From contig URNJ01000022.1 of assembly GCA_900549215.1 (NCBI GenBank), positions 1 through 17,025 on the forward strand: 17,025 bases of DNA, written 5' to 3'. The first letter of the stretch is position 1, and every line of letters begins with the position of its first letter. The DNA is from an uncultured Collinsella sp. GTDB taxonomy: Bacteria > Actinomycetota > Coriobacteriia > Coriobacteriales > Coriobacteriaceae. Shown one piece after another: positions 7,352 through 14,316 of this stretch. The notes under the pieces are model-generated. The model saw nothing but the letters and a program-made list of their open reading frames with translations. It searched no databases and was not told the origin of the DNA. The position numbers were made by a program, and so were the translations under genes.

Positions 7352-8776
7352 CTATGCGAATGGCTCGTCCTGCTGTATGGGAAACGTCACCGTAATGGTG
7401 GTTCCCACGCCCAACTCGCTCGACAGATCGAGCGTGGCGTGATGATACAGGGCCGCATGCTTGACAATGGCAAGCCCCAGACCGGTTCCGCCGCGTGCCT
7501 TGGACCTACTCTTGTCCACGCGATAGAACCGCTCAAATACCTTGCCCTGTTCTTCAGGCGCGATACCGATTCCCGTGTCGGCGACCGCAAGGAACGGATG
7601 GCCTTCGTCGTTGGTGCCGCACTGCAGCGTAACCGTACCGCCGGGTCGATTGTAGCGGATGGCGTTGCTTGCCAGATTATAGATAAGCTCGTCAATCAAG
7701 CGCGTCACGCCTTCGATCACCACGGGCTTCGTCTCGTGCCCAATGGTCACATTCGACTGACGGGCAACCTGCTCAAGACGCTGTTCCACCGTCAACATAG
7801 CGCGAGAGAGCTCGATGGGCTCTGTGGACCCAATGGGCACAGCCTCGCCCTCGGATGCTCGTTCCGCCTCGTCCAAGTTGGAAAGCGTGAGGATGTCGTT
7901 GACGAGCGCTGCCAGGCGTCCCGCCTCGCGGTAGATGCGGCCGCCAAAGTTGCGCAGGTCATCCTCGCCCTCAACCATGCCGTTTGCAATAAGCTCGGCA
8001 TAGCCCGAAATCGCGGTGAGCGGGGTCTTGAGCTCATGGGTGATATTGGCCGTGAACTCGCGGCGCATACGGTCGTTGTCCGCCAGCGCCGCCATCTGGC
8101 GCTTGAGCTCCTGGCGTTGCGACTCAATGCGCTCGAGCATGGGAACCATCTCGGCATAAGCATGCTCGTAGCTGCGGCGCGGATGGTCAAGATCGACCTC
8201 CTGCAACGGCTCAATGATGGCACGGGACTCACGACGCGCCAAGAAAAACGAGAGCACCGCACCCGCCGCCGCAATGAGCAGCATCGGCGCCACAAGAGAC
8301 ATCAGAATCGCCGCAACGCCAGGTTGGGCCTGCGCCAAGCGAACAACCTGGCCGTTGTTAAGTCGGACGGCTCGGTACAGCATAATCTCGTCGAGCGTGG
8401 AGCTTGCGCGCTCCGCAGAACCCGAGCCGCTCTCGAAAGCCTTGGCGACCTCGGGGCGATCACCGTGATTGGGCAGCATAGAAGGCGACGCCTCGTTGTC
8501 GTAGGCAACCGACCCGTCTTTGTTGATCAGCGTGATGCGCAAGTCCTCGCGATCGAAACTGCGCAGAAAGGCAATGGGCTCCTGCTGCTCGTTGAGGGCA
8601 GCGGCAATAAGCTCGGTTTCCTGCGAAAGGTTGGCGCTCGTGGCATCTGCCAGGGTATTTTGCACAAAGAACGCGCCCAACACCGTAAACGCCAAAATGA
8701 CGGACATGGCGCAGACAAATATCGTCGCAAACACGCGATGCGAGAGCGTGTGTTTTCCCTGAGGGGCAAAGACCAC
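7352..8776 (-). CDS. PhoR-like sensor histidine kinase
   Basis: A 474-residue membrane kinase. TM1 (about 13-38) and TM2 (about 155-180) flank an extracytoplasmic sensor with RITLINKDGSVAYDNEA and NHGDRPEVAKA segments, seen in Gram-positive PhoR/WalK-type sensors. A short linker leads to the H-box FTANITHELKTPLTAISGYA (241-260, His247), N-box (YNLASNAIRYN, Asn371), G1 (VADTGIGIAPE), F-box (FERFYRVD) and G2 (GGTGLGLAIVK), all intact. The start is GTG at 8776, with GGAGGAG six bases before it, inside the end of the regulator gene; the spacing is 3 bases, so translation is probably coupled. Adjacent pstB supports a phosphate-sensing role, which is an inference. Confidence 0.9.
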   Translation of the reverse strand: MVFAPQGKHTLSHRVFATIFVCAMSVILAFTVLGAFFVQNTLADATSANLSQETELIAAALNEQQEPIAFLRSFDREDLRITLINKDGSVAYDNEASPSMLPNHGDRPEVAKAFESGSGSAERASSTLDEIMLYRAVRLNNGQVVRLAQAQPGVAAILMSLVAPMLLIAAAGAVLSFFLARRESRAIIEPLQEVDLDHPRRSYEHAYAEMVPMLERIESQRQELKRQMAALADNDRMRREFTANITHELKTPLTAISGYAELIANGMVEGEDDLRNFGGRIYREAGRLAALVNDILTLSNLDEAERASEGEAVPIGSTEPIELSRAMLTVEQRLEQVARQSNVTIGHETKPVVIEGVTRLIDELIYNLASNAIRYNRPGGTVTLQCGTNDEGHPFLAVADTGIGIAPEEQGKVFERFYRVDKSRSKARGGTGLGLAIVKHAALYHHATLDLSSELGVGTTITVTFPIQQDEPFA

Positions 8777-8779
8777 GGA

Positions 8780-9508
8780 CTACTCCTCCGATGCTGCTGC
8801 CGCAGCGACGGCATCTTCAGTATCGCTACCGGCGGAAGGCTCCGCCAGGCGATAACCCACGCCGCGCACCGTCTCGATAGCGCCGGCACGCTCGCCGAGC
8901 TTTTGGCGAAGCGTCTGCACGTGAACGTCGACGGTACGCGAGCCGCCGTCGAAGTCCCAGCCCCACACGCTCTGCAGCAGCGACTCACGGGTAAAGACCA
9001 CGCCGGGTTTGCGCATAAGATATTCGAGCAAATCGAACTCGCGCAAGGTGAGTTTGAGCGGCTCGCCGGCAACGGTCGCCTCGCGATGGCTGGGCGAAAG
9101 CACGATATCGCCCACGCTGAGCACATCGCTCGCCTGCTTGACCATACCGCCGCGGCGCAGCAGCGCACGGCAACGGCTGGCAAGCTCCATGAGCGAAAAC
9201 GGCTTGGTCAGATAATCGTCAGCACCGCCATCGAGCGCCATCACCTTATCGAGCTCGGTATCCTTAGCAGTAAGCATCATGATGGGCACCGTCGCCGTCA
9301 GACGGTCGGCACGCAGGCGACGCATAATTGCCAAACCGTCGGTATCGGGCAGCATGATGTCGAGCAGGACGGCATCGGGTACCCGTCGCGCCACGGCAGC
9401 CTTAAACTCGCCATCGCACGAAAAGCCTTCGGCCTCGATTCCCTGTTTGCGCAGTGCATAGACCGTCAAATCCCTGATGTTGTCATCGTCCTCGACGTAA
9501 TAGATCAT
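8780..9508 (-). CDS. PhoP/PhoB-like OmpR-family response regulator
   Basis: A 242-residue DNA-binding regulator. Counting from the chosen start, the receiver domain has the acidic pocket VEDDD (5-9), phospho-acceptor Asp50 (LLDIMLP), Thr80 and Lys102 (YLTKPF). The C-terminal winged helix includes LTLREFDLLEYLM, the recognition helix RTVDVHVQTLRQKLG and VRGVGYRL. An Ala/Glu-rich tail follows. I chose the ATG at 9508 because GCAAAGGGG precedes it at a good distance; an upstream ATG at 9532 adds eight residues without a ribosome binding site. It lies 64 bases after pstB, with a perfect 14-bp palindrome in the gap, and is translationally coupled to the kinase. Target genes are not shown by the sequence; phosphate control is inferred from pstB. 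Confidence 0.9.
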   Translation of the reverse strand: MIYYVEDDDNIRDLTVYALRKQGIEAEGFSCDGEFKAAVARRVPDAVLLDIMLPDTDGLAIMRRLRADRLTATVPIMMLTAKDTELDKVMALDGGADDYLTKPFSLMELASRCRALLRRGGMVKQASDVLSVGDIVLSPSHREATVAGEPLKLTLREFDLLEYLMRKPGVVFTRESLLQSVWGWDFDGGSRTVDVHVQTLRQKLGERAGAIETVRGVGYRLAEPSAGSDTEDAVAAAAASEE

Positions 9509-9548
9509 GTTGAACCCCTTTGCGGCCGGCATGACCGCATCTTAACCC

Positions 9549-9562
9549 TAAAGGTACCTTTA
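9549..9562. promoter_or_regulatory. Perfect 14-bp palindrome between pstB and the PhoP-like gene
   Basis: TAAAGGTACCTTTA is fully self-complementary and has no loop, so it suits a dimeric DNA-binding protein better than an RNA hairpin. It lies 11 bases past the pstB stop and about 40 bases before the regulator start. It may be an operator for an internal promoter. Confidence 0.35.
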
Positions 9563-9572
9563 CTAGATGGTA

Positions 9573-10448
9573 TCAGCCAAAACGTCCCGTCAAATAATCC
9601 GCCGTGCGCGGGTCGGTGGGATTTTTGAAGAGCTGAGCGCTGGGTGCGTGCTCCACCAACTCACCCAGCAAGAAAAACGCGACCGAGTCGGAGATGCGCG
9701 CCGCCTGCTGCATATTGTGCGTAACGACCACGAGCGTGCAGGTCTCCTTGAGCTCGCAGGCCAGCTGCTCAACCACCAGCGTCGACACGGGATCGAGAGC
9801 GCTCGTGGGCTCGTCCATCAGCAGAATATCGGGTTGCACGGCAAGCGCGCGGGCGATGCACAGACGCTGCTGCTGCCCGCCCGAAAGGCCCAGCCCCGAC
9901 TCCTTGAGCTTGTCCTTGACCTCATCCCACAGTGCGGCGCGTCGCAGGGAGTCTTCGACCAGCTCGTCGAGCACGACGCGGTCGCGCACTCCCATGCCGC
10001 GAGGACCGTAGGCGACGTTGTCGTAGATGCTCATGGGAAACGGATTGGGGCGTTGGAACACCATGCCCACGCGCTGGCGCAAGCGGCAGATATCGTAATC
10101 GCCCAGGATATTCTGGCCGTCAAGTGCAATCTTGCCTTCAATGCGGCAATCCTTGATGCCGTCGTTCATGCGGTTAAAGCAACGCAGCAACGTCGACTTG
10201 CCGCAGCCCGAAGGACCGATAAACGAGGTAATCTGCTTGTCGCGAATCTTGATGTTCACGTCCTTGAGCGCATGATGGTCGCCGTAAAACAGGTCAAGGC
10301 CCTCAACATCGATACGCGTCGGCGAGACGGCAAGGTCCTGCGCCGTGGGGCGAGTCGCATCCCCAACTTCGCGCTCGTGCGCGGCCTCGGCCTGCGCCTC
10401 TATGAGTTCCTCAAGCTCCGTAGGCTCCATCGCCGCAGCAGCCGTCAT
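9573..10448 (-). CDS. pstB: Phosphate ABC transporter ATP-binding protein PstB
   Basis: A 291-residue ATPase subunit of the high-affinity phosphate importer PstSCAB. From the chosen start: Walker A GPSGCGKST (78-86), Q-loop and the PstB-diagnostic FQRPNPFPMSIYDNVAYGPR (131-150), ABC signature LSGGQQQR (188-195), Walker B ILLMDEPTSALD (208-219) and H-loop His244. PstB is normally about 250-260 residues; the extra length is an acidic, Ala/Glu-rich N-terminal extension of about 44 residues before the ABC domain. The ATG at 10448 is preferred because GGAGG precedes it; the ATG at 10463 lies upstream of that site. pstS, pstC, pstA and phoU are not in the window; the neighbours are two two-component systems. 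Confidence 0.95.
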   Translation of the reverse strand: MTAAAAMEPTELEELIEAQAEAAHEREVGDATRPTAQDLAVSPTRIDVEGLDLFYGDHHALKDVNIKIRDKQITSFIGPSGCGKSTLLRCFNRMNDGIKDCRIEGKIALDGQNILGDYDICRLRQRVGMVFQRPNPFPMSIYDNVAYGPRGMGVRDRVVLDELVEDSLRRAALWDEVKDKLKESGLGLSGGQQQRLCIARALAVQPDILLMDEPTSALDPVSTLVVEQLACELKETCTLVVVTHNMQQAARISDSVAFFLLGELVEHAPSAQLFKNPTDPRTADYLTGRFG

Positions 10449-10461
10449 ACCGCATACCTCC

Positions 10462-10540
10462 ATATCGATATCAATTCAGCAGTATCGATAGTAGAAATCA
10501 CGGCTCATACGCACGTGAGCGCATTGTCAAGTGTTTGTAA
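10462..10540 (-). promoter_or_regulatory. pstB upstream region with paired palindromes and Pho-box-like repeat
   Basis: The octamer palindrome TATCGATA occurs twice, at 10463-10470 and 10483-10490, spaced 20 bp, about two helical turns. Upstream on the minus strand TTACAA (10540-10535) and TTGACA (10530-10525) form a 10-bp-period direct repeat, reminiscent of tandem TTAACA-type PhoP boxes of Bacillus. TTGACA also matches a -35 box, but no good -10 lies 16-18 bases away. GCTCA/TGAGC arms (10504-10521 area) add a further weak inverted repeat. Function is inferred. Confidence 0.35.
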
Positions 10541-10551
10541 GGACACGCTGG

Positions 10552-11790
10552 TTATGCAGCGGGCAGCTCGATGGTGAATATCGTGTGTTCGGGCGTCGAT
10601 TCACATGCAACGGTACCGCCGTGTGCCGCGATGATCTCCTTGGCGATAGCAAGGCCCAGACCGGCACCACCGCGATTGGTCGCACGCGCCGCATCCAGGC
10701 GATAGAACTTCTCAAAGATCACCTTGAGCTTTGCCTCAGGGATGGGATCGCCCTGATTGATAAAACGCACGCGCACGCCGCCATCGTCTTGGCGCCCGGC
10801 CTCAATCGTGATAGTCGAGCCCTCATAGCTATAGGCGACGGCGTTTTTCATGATGTTGTTAAACACGCGGGCCATCTTGTCGCCATCCACGAGCACCGTC
10901 AGGTCCTCGCGAATATCAACTTGGGCTTCCTTATGTTGCTCGTTGAGGATGGGATAGAACTCGTCAGCCACCTGAGCCAGCAGCAACCCCAGATCAACAT
11001 AGCCGCGCGTGAGCACGATATCGTGGAAGTCAAAGCGCGTGATGTCGAAGAACTCCTCGATGAGCGCGTCGAGCCGGTGGGCCTTGTCGAGTGCCACGCC
11101 CGTAAAGCGCGCACGTTGCTCAACCGGCAACTCAGGAGCCTCTTGCAGCAGAGAAAGATAGCCCACCACACTGGCAAGCGGGGTGCGTAGGTCATGTGCC
11201 AAGTACGTGACCAGATCGTCCTTACGATGCGACTCGTCACGCAGAGCTTGCTGCACCTTGCGCTCACGGTCACGCACGTGGTTAAGGGCGCCCTCGACCT
11301 CCAAGAAGTCGCCGTCGATGTTGTCCCAGGTGTCGGGGTGATCGATCAGGCGGTCCTGGATACGAGCCGCGAGCACGCGGTCGGCATGCTGCTCGCCCTG
11401 TTCGTAGCCCTGGTAGTACAGGGCGCGACCGCACAAGAACAGCACACACACGGCAAGCGCCAGCACAAAGCCAAGCATGTTGAATACAAAGCCGGCATCG
11501 AACAGCACCGGCCCTTCGATGCCGCCGAGCGCCATGGCGCCAATCGCCAACGTCATGGCCCACGCGGCGCCGCCAATCACCACGCAGCGGCACACGATCT
11601 CAAATCGATCGATCAGCAAAAAGCCGACAAGCAGCACCACCAAGATTCCGACGATGTTGTCGATGCCAATCAGCAGCAGGCTCAGCAAAAAGAGCAGCAC
11701 CGTTGCAAGCGCGCGGTTGTCGACGACCGACCTCACGTATTCAAAGAGCCGATCGGGCACCTCGAACGCTTGCCTATCGTCTTTTGTCAT
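10552..11790 (-). CDS. VanS-like sensor histidine kinase
   Basis: A 412-residue kinase. The catalytic half closely follows the VanS family: H-box TYLAHDLRTPLASVVGYLSL (195-214, His199), EAPELPVEQRARF, the IEEFFDITRF helix, N-box FNNIMKNAVAYS (310-321, Asn316), IFEKFYRLDAARA and GGAGLGLAIAKEII. The membrane half differs: about four closely spaced hydrophobic helices (27-44, 46-61, 68-90, 98-121) and almost no extracytoplasmic domain, suggesting sensing within the membrane. The frame stays open upstream to 11955, but the real start is ATG 11790: GAGGAT precedes it and the extra residues would overlap the regulator gene. It follows the regulator by 26 bases. VanS proteins respond to glycopeptides or cell-wall stress; the ligand here is unknown. 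Confidence 0.9.
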   Translation of the reverse strand: MTKDDRQAFEVPDRLFEYVRSVVDNRALATVLLFLLSLLLIGIDNIVGILVVLLVGFLLIDRFEIVCRCVVIGGAAWAMTLAIGAMALGGIEGPVLFDAGFVFNMLGFVLALAVCVLFLCGRALYYQGYEQGEQHADRVLAARIQDRLIDHPDTWDNIDGDFLEVEGALNHVRDRERKVQQALRDESHRKDDLVTYLAHDLRTPLASVVGYLSLLQEAPELPVEQRARFTGVALDKAHRLDALIEEFFDITRFDFHDIVLTRGYVDLGLLLAQVADEFYPILNEQHKEAQVDIREDLTVLVDGDKMARVFNNIMKNAVAYSYEGSTITIEAGRQDDGGVRVRFINQGDPIPEAKLKVIFEKFYRLDAARATNRGGAGLGLAIAKEIIAAHGGTVACESTPEHTIFTIELPAA

Positions 11791-11816
11791 ATCAAGATCC
11801 TCACAAGCGAAAAGCG

Positions 11817-12512
11817 TTATTCGATGATGTAGCCGACGCCCCAGACGTTTTTGATAAAGCGTGGCTTTTGTGCGTCGTCGCCGATCTTTTCGCGCAAGTG
11901 GCGAATATGCACCATCACCGTATTGTTGGAGCCGGGCATAAAGTCCTCGTTCCACACCGTGCGGAACAGGTCCTCCACGGCCACCACGCTGCCGCGATGC
12001 TCGACCAGATACAGCAAGATTGAATACTCGGTGGGTGTGAGGCGTACCGGCGCACCGTCCACCGTCACGGAACGAGCGTCGCGGTTGATCTCGAGGCCGT
12101 CGAGCTGAATGATCGGCGACTCGGCCGCCCGTGCACGGCTACCGTAGCTGGTGTAGCGGCGAAGCTGAGCGTGCACGCGCGCGATGAGCTCCAGCGGACG
12201 GAACGGCTTAACCACGTAATCGTCCGCGCCAAGCGAAAGGCCCTCGATCTTGTCTTGCTGGGCATCGCGCGCCGTCAGCATGATCACGGGATAGGTATGG
12301 CTGGAACGGATCGTACGCAGCAGCTCAAAGCCATCGATATCGGGCAGCATGACATCCAGCAGCGCCAGATCGAACTCCTGCTCCAAGATTGCCTTGGCGG
12401 CATCGGCCCCGCTATAGGCAATCTGGACATCAAAGCCCTCTTTTGTAAGGTAGATACCAACCAAGTCGGCGATGGCCTTCTCGTCATCAACTACCAGTAT
12501 GCGCTCGTTCAT
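11817..12512 (-). CDS. VanR-like OmpR-family response regulator
   Basis: A 231-residue regulator. The receiver domain has VVDDE (Asp9/Asp10), phospho-acceptor Asp53 (LLDVMLP), Thr80 and Lys102 in YVVKPFRPLELIARV. The winged-helix domain contains LTPTEYSILLYLVEHRG, SNNTVMVHIRHLREKIGDD and IKNVWGVGYIIE, which line up with VanR well beyond the general OmpR pattern. AGGAG lies six bases before the ATG at 12512. It is the first gene of the pair and is transcribed away from the carboxypeptidase gene, so the shared 197-base gap probably carries its binding sites. Whether it confers or senses glycopeptide resistance cannot be read from the sequence; no van ligase or dehydrogenase gene is present here. 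Confidence 0.9.
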   Translation of the reverse strand: MNERILVVDDEKAIADLVGIYLTKEGFDVQIAYSGADAAKAILEQEFDLALLDVMLPDIDGFELLRTIRSSHTYPVIMLTARDAQQDKIEGLSLGADDYVVKPFRPLELIARVHAQLRRYTSYGSRARAAESPIIQLDGLEINRDARSVTVDGAPVRLTPTEYSILLYLVEHRGSVVAVEDLFRTVWNEDFMPGSNNTVMVHIRHLREKIGDDAQKPRFIKNVWGVGYIIE

Positions 12513-12709
12513 GCGTGCTCCTCTCGCGCTCCATTATGCCCGAGGCGACGCACGCCACACACAACAAGCGTGGGTGATTAAGTCGGCCTTAAGCACCCTT
12601 GTGCCCGTTCGGGAGCGGATGTGGGCCACGCACGCACGCGATGATCGCCGACGCCGGCAAACGATATACTCTAGTTCCAGAAGAGACCATCCCGTCGAAA
12701 GCGAAATCC
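12513..12709. promoter_or_regulatory. Divergent promoter region between VanR-like gene and carboxypeptidase gene
   Basis: On the plus strand TATACT (12665-12670) is a good -10 box for the carboxypeptidase gene; the -35 position has only TGATCG, so activation may be needed. On the minus strand CATAAT lies about 20 bases before the regulator start. Between them are the inverted repeats TTAAG-TCGGC-CTTAA (12578-12592) and CACGC-N12-GCGTG (12551-12572), possible regulator sites. Confidence 0.45.
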
Positions 12710-14050
12710 GTGAAGTCCCTCACCTCTTTTGCAAAGCGCTCAGCCCAGCTTGCCGCCGGCTTTGTCTGCGCTATCGCCCTTGCCGCTGGCGTGCCCACCG
12801 TCGCCGGCGCCCAAGTGCTCACGACCGACAATGTTTGCGGCAAAACCGCCGATGCGCGCGGTATCACGGCCGAAAACCTGCCCGATATCGATGCGACCAA
12901 TGCCCTCGTCATGGGCAAAGACGGCACCGTCTACTATGCCCGCGGCGCCGATGAGCAGGTCAAGATTGCCTCGATCACCAAGGTCATGACCGCAATCCTA
13001 ACCGTCGAGAATTGCAAGATGGACGAGAAGGTCACGGTGAGCAACGCCGCAGCCACCGTGGGTAATTCGACCGCCGGCTTGCTCGAAGGCGACAAGCTTA
13101 CCGTGGAGCAGGCACTGCGCGGCCTGATGATTCCCTCGGGCAACGACGCCGCCATCGTGCTCGCCGAATATGTGGGCAAGAAGATCGACCCTAAGACCAA
13201 AGACGCCGAGGCCACATTTGTGAAGGCCATGAACGAGCGTGCCAAGAAACTCGGCTGCACCGGCACGCTTTTTGAAAACCCGCATGGTCTGGACTTTGAT
13301 GAGTGGGCTGGCGATATGCACTCAACCGCACACGACGTAGCGCTGATGATGCAGGAGGCCATGAAAAACGACACGATCCGCGAGGTCGTAGCGAGCGAGG
13401 ATTCCTGGATCGAGGTCACGGGCGCTGACGGCACCGACCATTCGCATTCCATGGACACGCATAACTATTTGCTGGGCCAAGATGGCAACATCGGCGGCAA
13501 GACCGGCACCACCGACGACGCGGGCTATTGCTTTACGAGCGCCTACAACCGCGACGGCGACGAGATCTACACCGTTATTTTGAACTCCACCACCACCGAT
13601 CAGCGCTTTACCGATACCGCTACCCTTGCCAACTGGTACTACGACCACAAGGTGACGGTCGCAATCGCCAACACGCAAGAGAAGACCGCCAACGGCAACC
13701 CGCTTATGGCACGCATTAGTCAAACCGACTGGACGGATAAGACAATCGACGCCACGCTCGCCGATCCCACGGCGCAAGCGACCGTGTTTTCCCTTGCCGG
13801 CAAGGTGACCGAAAAGGTTAGCTACGACGATCTTTCGGGCACGGTGCATGTGGGCGACAAGGTGGGCAGCGTTACGCTCAAGCAGGACGGCACCAAGATC
13901 GCCGTCATGGACCTAGTTGCCGACGAGGAAGGCGCAGGGCCGAATCCCATTGAATGGCTGCTCGTGAAGCTTGCCCGCTTGGGCCGTCGCATCGACAACC
14001 GCCCGCTCACGGCAGAAAGCGAGACCGTCGCCAAGGCGCCCAAGGCGTAG
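12710..14050 (+). CDS. Secreted D-alanyl-D-alanine carboxypeptidase (peptidase S11, PBP5-like)
   Basis: A 446-residue low-molecular-weight penicillin-binding protein that removes the terminal D-Ala from peptidoglycan stem peptides. From the GTG start: signal peptide (about 1-34: Lys/Arg start, a hydrophobic core, VAGA cleavage site), catalytic SITK (Ser88, Lys91), SGN (Ser143, Asn145) and KTG (Lys264) in GNIGGKTGTTDDAGYCF. A C-terminal beta-rich domain like that of PBP5 follows, then an amphipathic segment IEWLLVKLARLGRRI that may anchor it to the membrane. I chose GTG 12710 because it begins the signal peptide and follows the TATACT box at 12665; the frame is open from an ATG at 12599, but those 37 residues look non-coding. 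The ribosome binding site is weak. It is divergent from the VanRS-like pair and is its likeliest target. Confidence 0.93.
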   Translation: MKSLTSFAKRSAQLAAGFVCAIALAAGVPTVAGAQVLTTDNVCGKTADARGITAENLPDIDATNALVMGKDGTVYYARGADEQVKIASITKVMTAILTVENCKMDEKVTVSNAAATVGNSTAGLLEGDKLTVEQALRGLMIPSGNDAAIVLAEYVGKKIDPKTKDAEATFVKAMNERAKKLGCTGTLFENPHGLDFDEWAGDMHSTAHDVALMMQEAMKNDTIREVVASEDSWIEVTGADGTDHSHSMDTHNYLLGQDGNIGGKTGTTDDAGYCFTSAYNRDGDEIYTVILNSTTTDQRFTDTATLANWYYDHKVTVAIANTQEKTANGNPLMARISQTDWTDKTIDATLADPTAQATVFSLAGKVTEKVSYDDLSGTVHVGDKVGSVTLKQDGTKIAVMDLVADEEGAGPNPIEWLLVKLARLGRRIDNRPLTAESETVAKAPKA

Positions 14051-14075
14051 GGCCGGAGCGATATCACATCGAACC

Positions 14076-14107
14076 AAATGAGGCGTCCAACGGGGCGCCT
14101 CATTTTT
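14076..14107 (+). terminator. Intrinsic terminator of the carboxypeptidase gene
   Basis: AAATGAGGCG (14076-14085) and CGCCTCATTT (14096-14105) are perfect 10-bp arms around a 10-base loop. The 3' side runs into TTTTT (14103-14107). It starts 25 bases after the stop codon. Confidence 0.9.
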
Positions 14108-14109
14108 GA

Positions 14110-14131
14110 GGGTTCGAATCCCCAGCCACCA
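14110..14131 (+). pseudogene. tRNA 3'-end remnant (T-arm and CCA)
   Basis: The plus strand shows a T-loop TTCGAAT with three G-C pairs of the T-stem, then CCAGCCACCA, the look of a tRNA 3' end. The outer T-stem pairs fail and upstream is the carboxypeptidase terminator, so no tRNA body exists. Seventeen bases (14110-14126) are identical to the T-arm of the neighbouring tRNA-Ser, in inverted orientation (14192-14208). Such fragments can be left by site-specific integration at tRNA genes; no integrase is visible. Confidence 0.5.
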
Positions 14132-14142
14132 TTCTTGATAAT

Positions 14143-14168
14143 AAAAAAGGGCCCCAAATGGGACCCTT
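14143..14168 (-). terminator. Intrinsic terminator of tRNA-Ser
   Basis: On the minus strand AAGGG-T-CCC (14168-14160) pairs with GGG-G-CCCTT (14155-14147) around ATTT, with one internal mismatch, followed by a run of six T (14148-14143). It lies just beyond the tRNA 3' end. Confidence 0.85.
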
Positions 14169-14182
14169 CTTCAAATTCGTAC

Positions 14183-14273
14183 TGGCGGAGAGCTGGGGAT
14201 TCGAACCCCAGATGCCCTTTTGGGGCATACTCGCTTAGCAGGCGAGCACCTTCGGCCTCTCGGTCAGCTCTCC
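14183..14273 (-). tRNA. tRNA-Ser (anticodon GCU)
   Basis: 91 bases with encoded CCA. The acceptor stem GGAGAGC pairs with GCTCTCC, discriminator G. The anticodon stem CTCGC/GCGAG encloses CTGCTAA, anticodon GCT, reading AGC/AGU. A long variable arm (ATGCCC-CAAAA-GGGCAT), typical of class II serine tRNAs, is present, as is the T-arm CTGGGG-TTCGAAT-CCCCAG region. It has its own promoter and terminator. Confidence 0.97.
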
Positions 14274-14287
14274 GTAACAGCCGTTCT

Positions 14288-14316
14288 ATAGTAACCAAAC
14301 AGCCAAGGATGGGCAA
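14288..14316 (-). promoter_or_regulatory. Promoter of tRNA-Ser
   Basis: TTGCCC (minus strand, 14316-14311) and TACTAT (14293-14288) are separated by exactly 17 bases, placing the transcription start about 8 bases before the tRNA 5' end. Confidence 0.65.

Noticed and set aside
7439..9628. 729-codon open frame on the plus strand
   Set aside because: It lies opposite the PhoR-like and PhoP-like genes in the antisense frame and shows no domain; it is an open-frame artefact of GC-biased codons.
9567..10577. 336-codon open frame on the plus strand
   Set aside because: Antisense to pstB, which has all ABC motifs.
11791..11955. Longer N-terminus for the VanS-like kinase
   Set aside because: It would overlap the regulator gene by 139 bases and adds an Arg-rich, shadow-like sequence; the ATG at 11790 has a ribosome binding site and starts a sensible protein.
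12599..12709. 37-residue extension of the carboxypeptidase upstream of GTG 12710
   Set aside because: It would put the signal peptide in the interior and would lie across the TATACT box and promoter region.
10552..14050. A glycopeptide-resistance operon
   Set aside because: There is no D-Ala-D-Lac ligase, VanH-type dehydrogenase or VanX in the window; the carboxypeptidase is S11, unlike metallo-type VanY.
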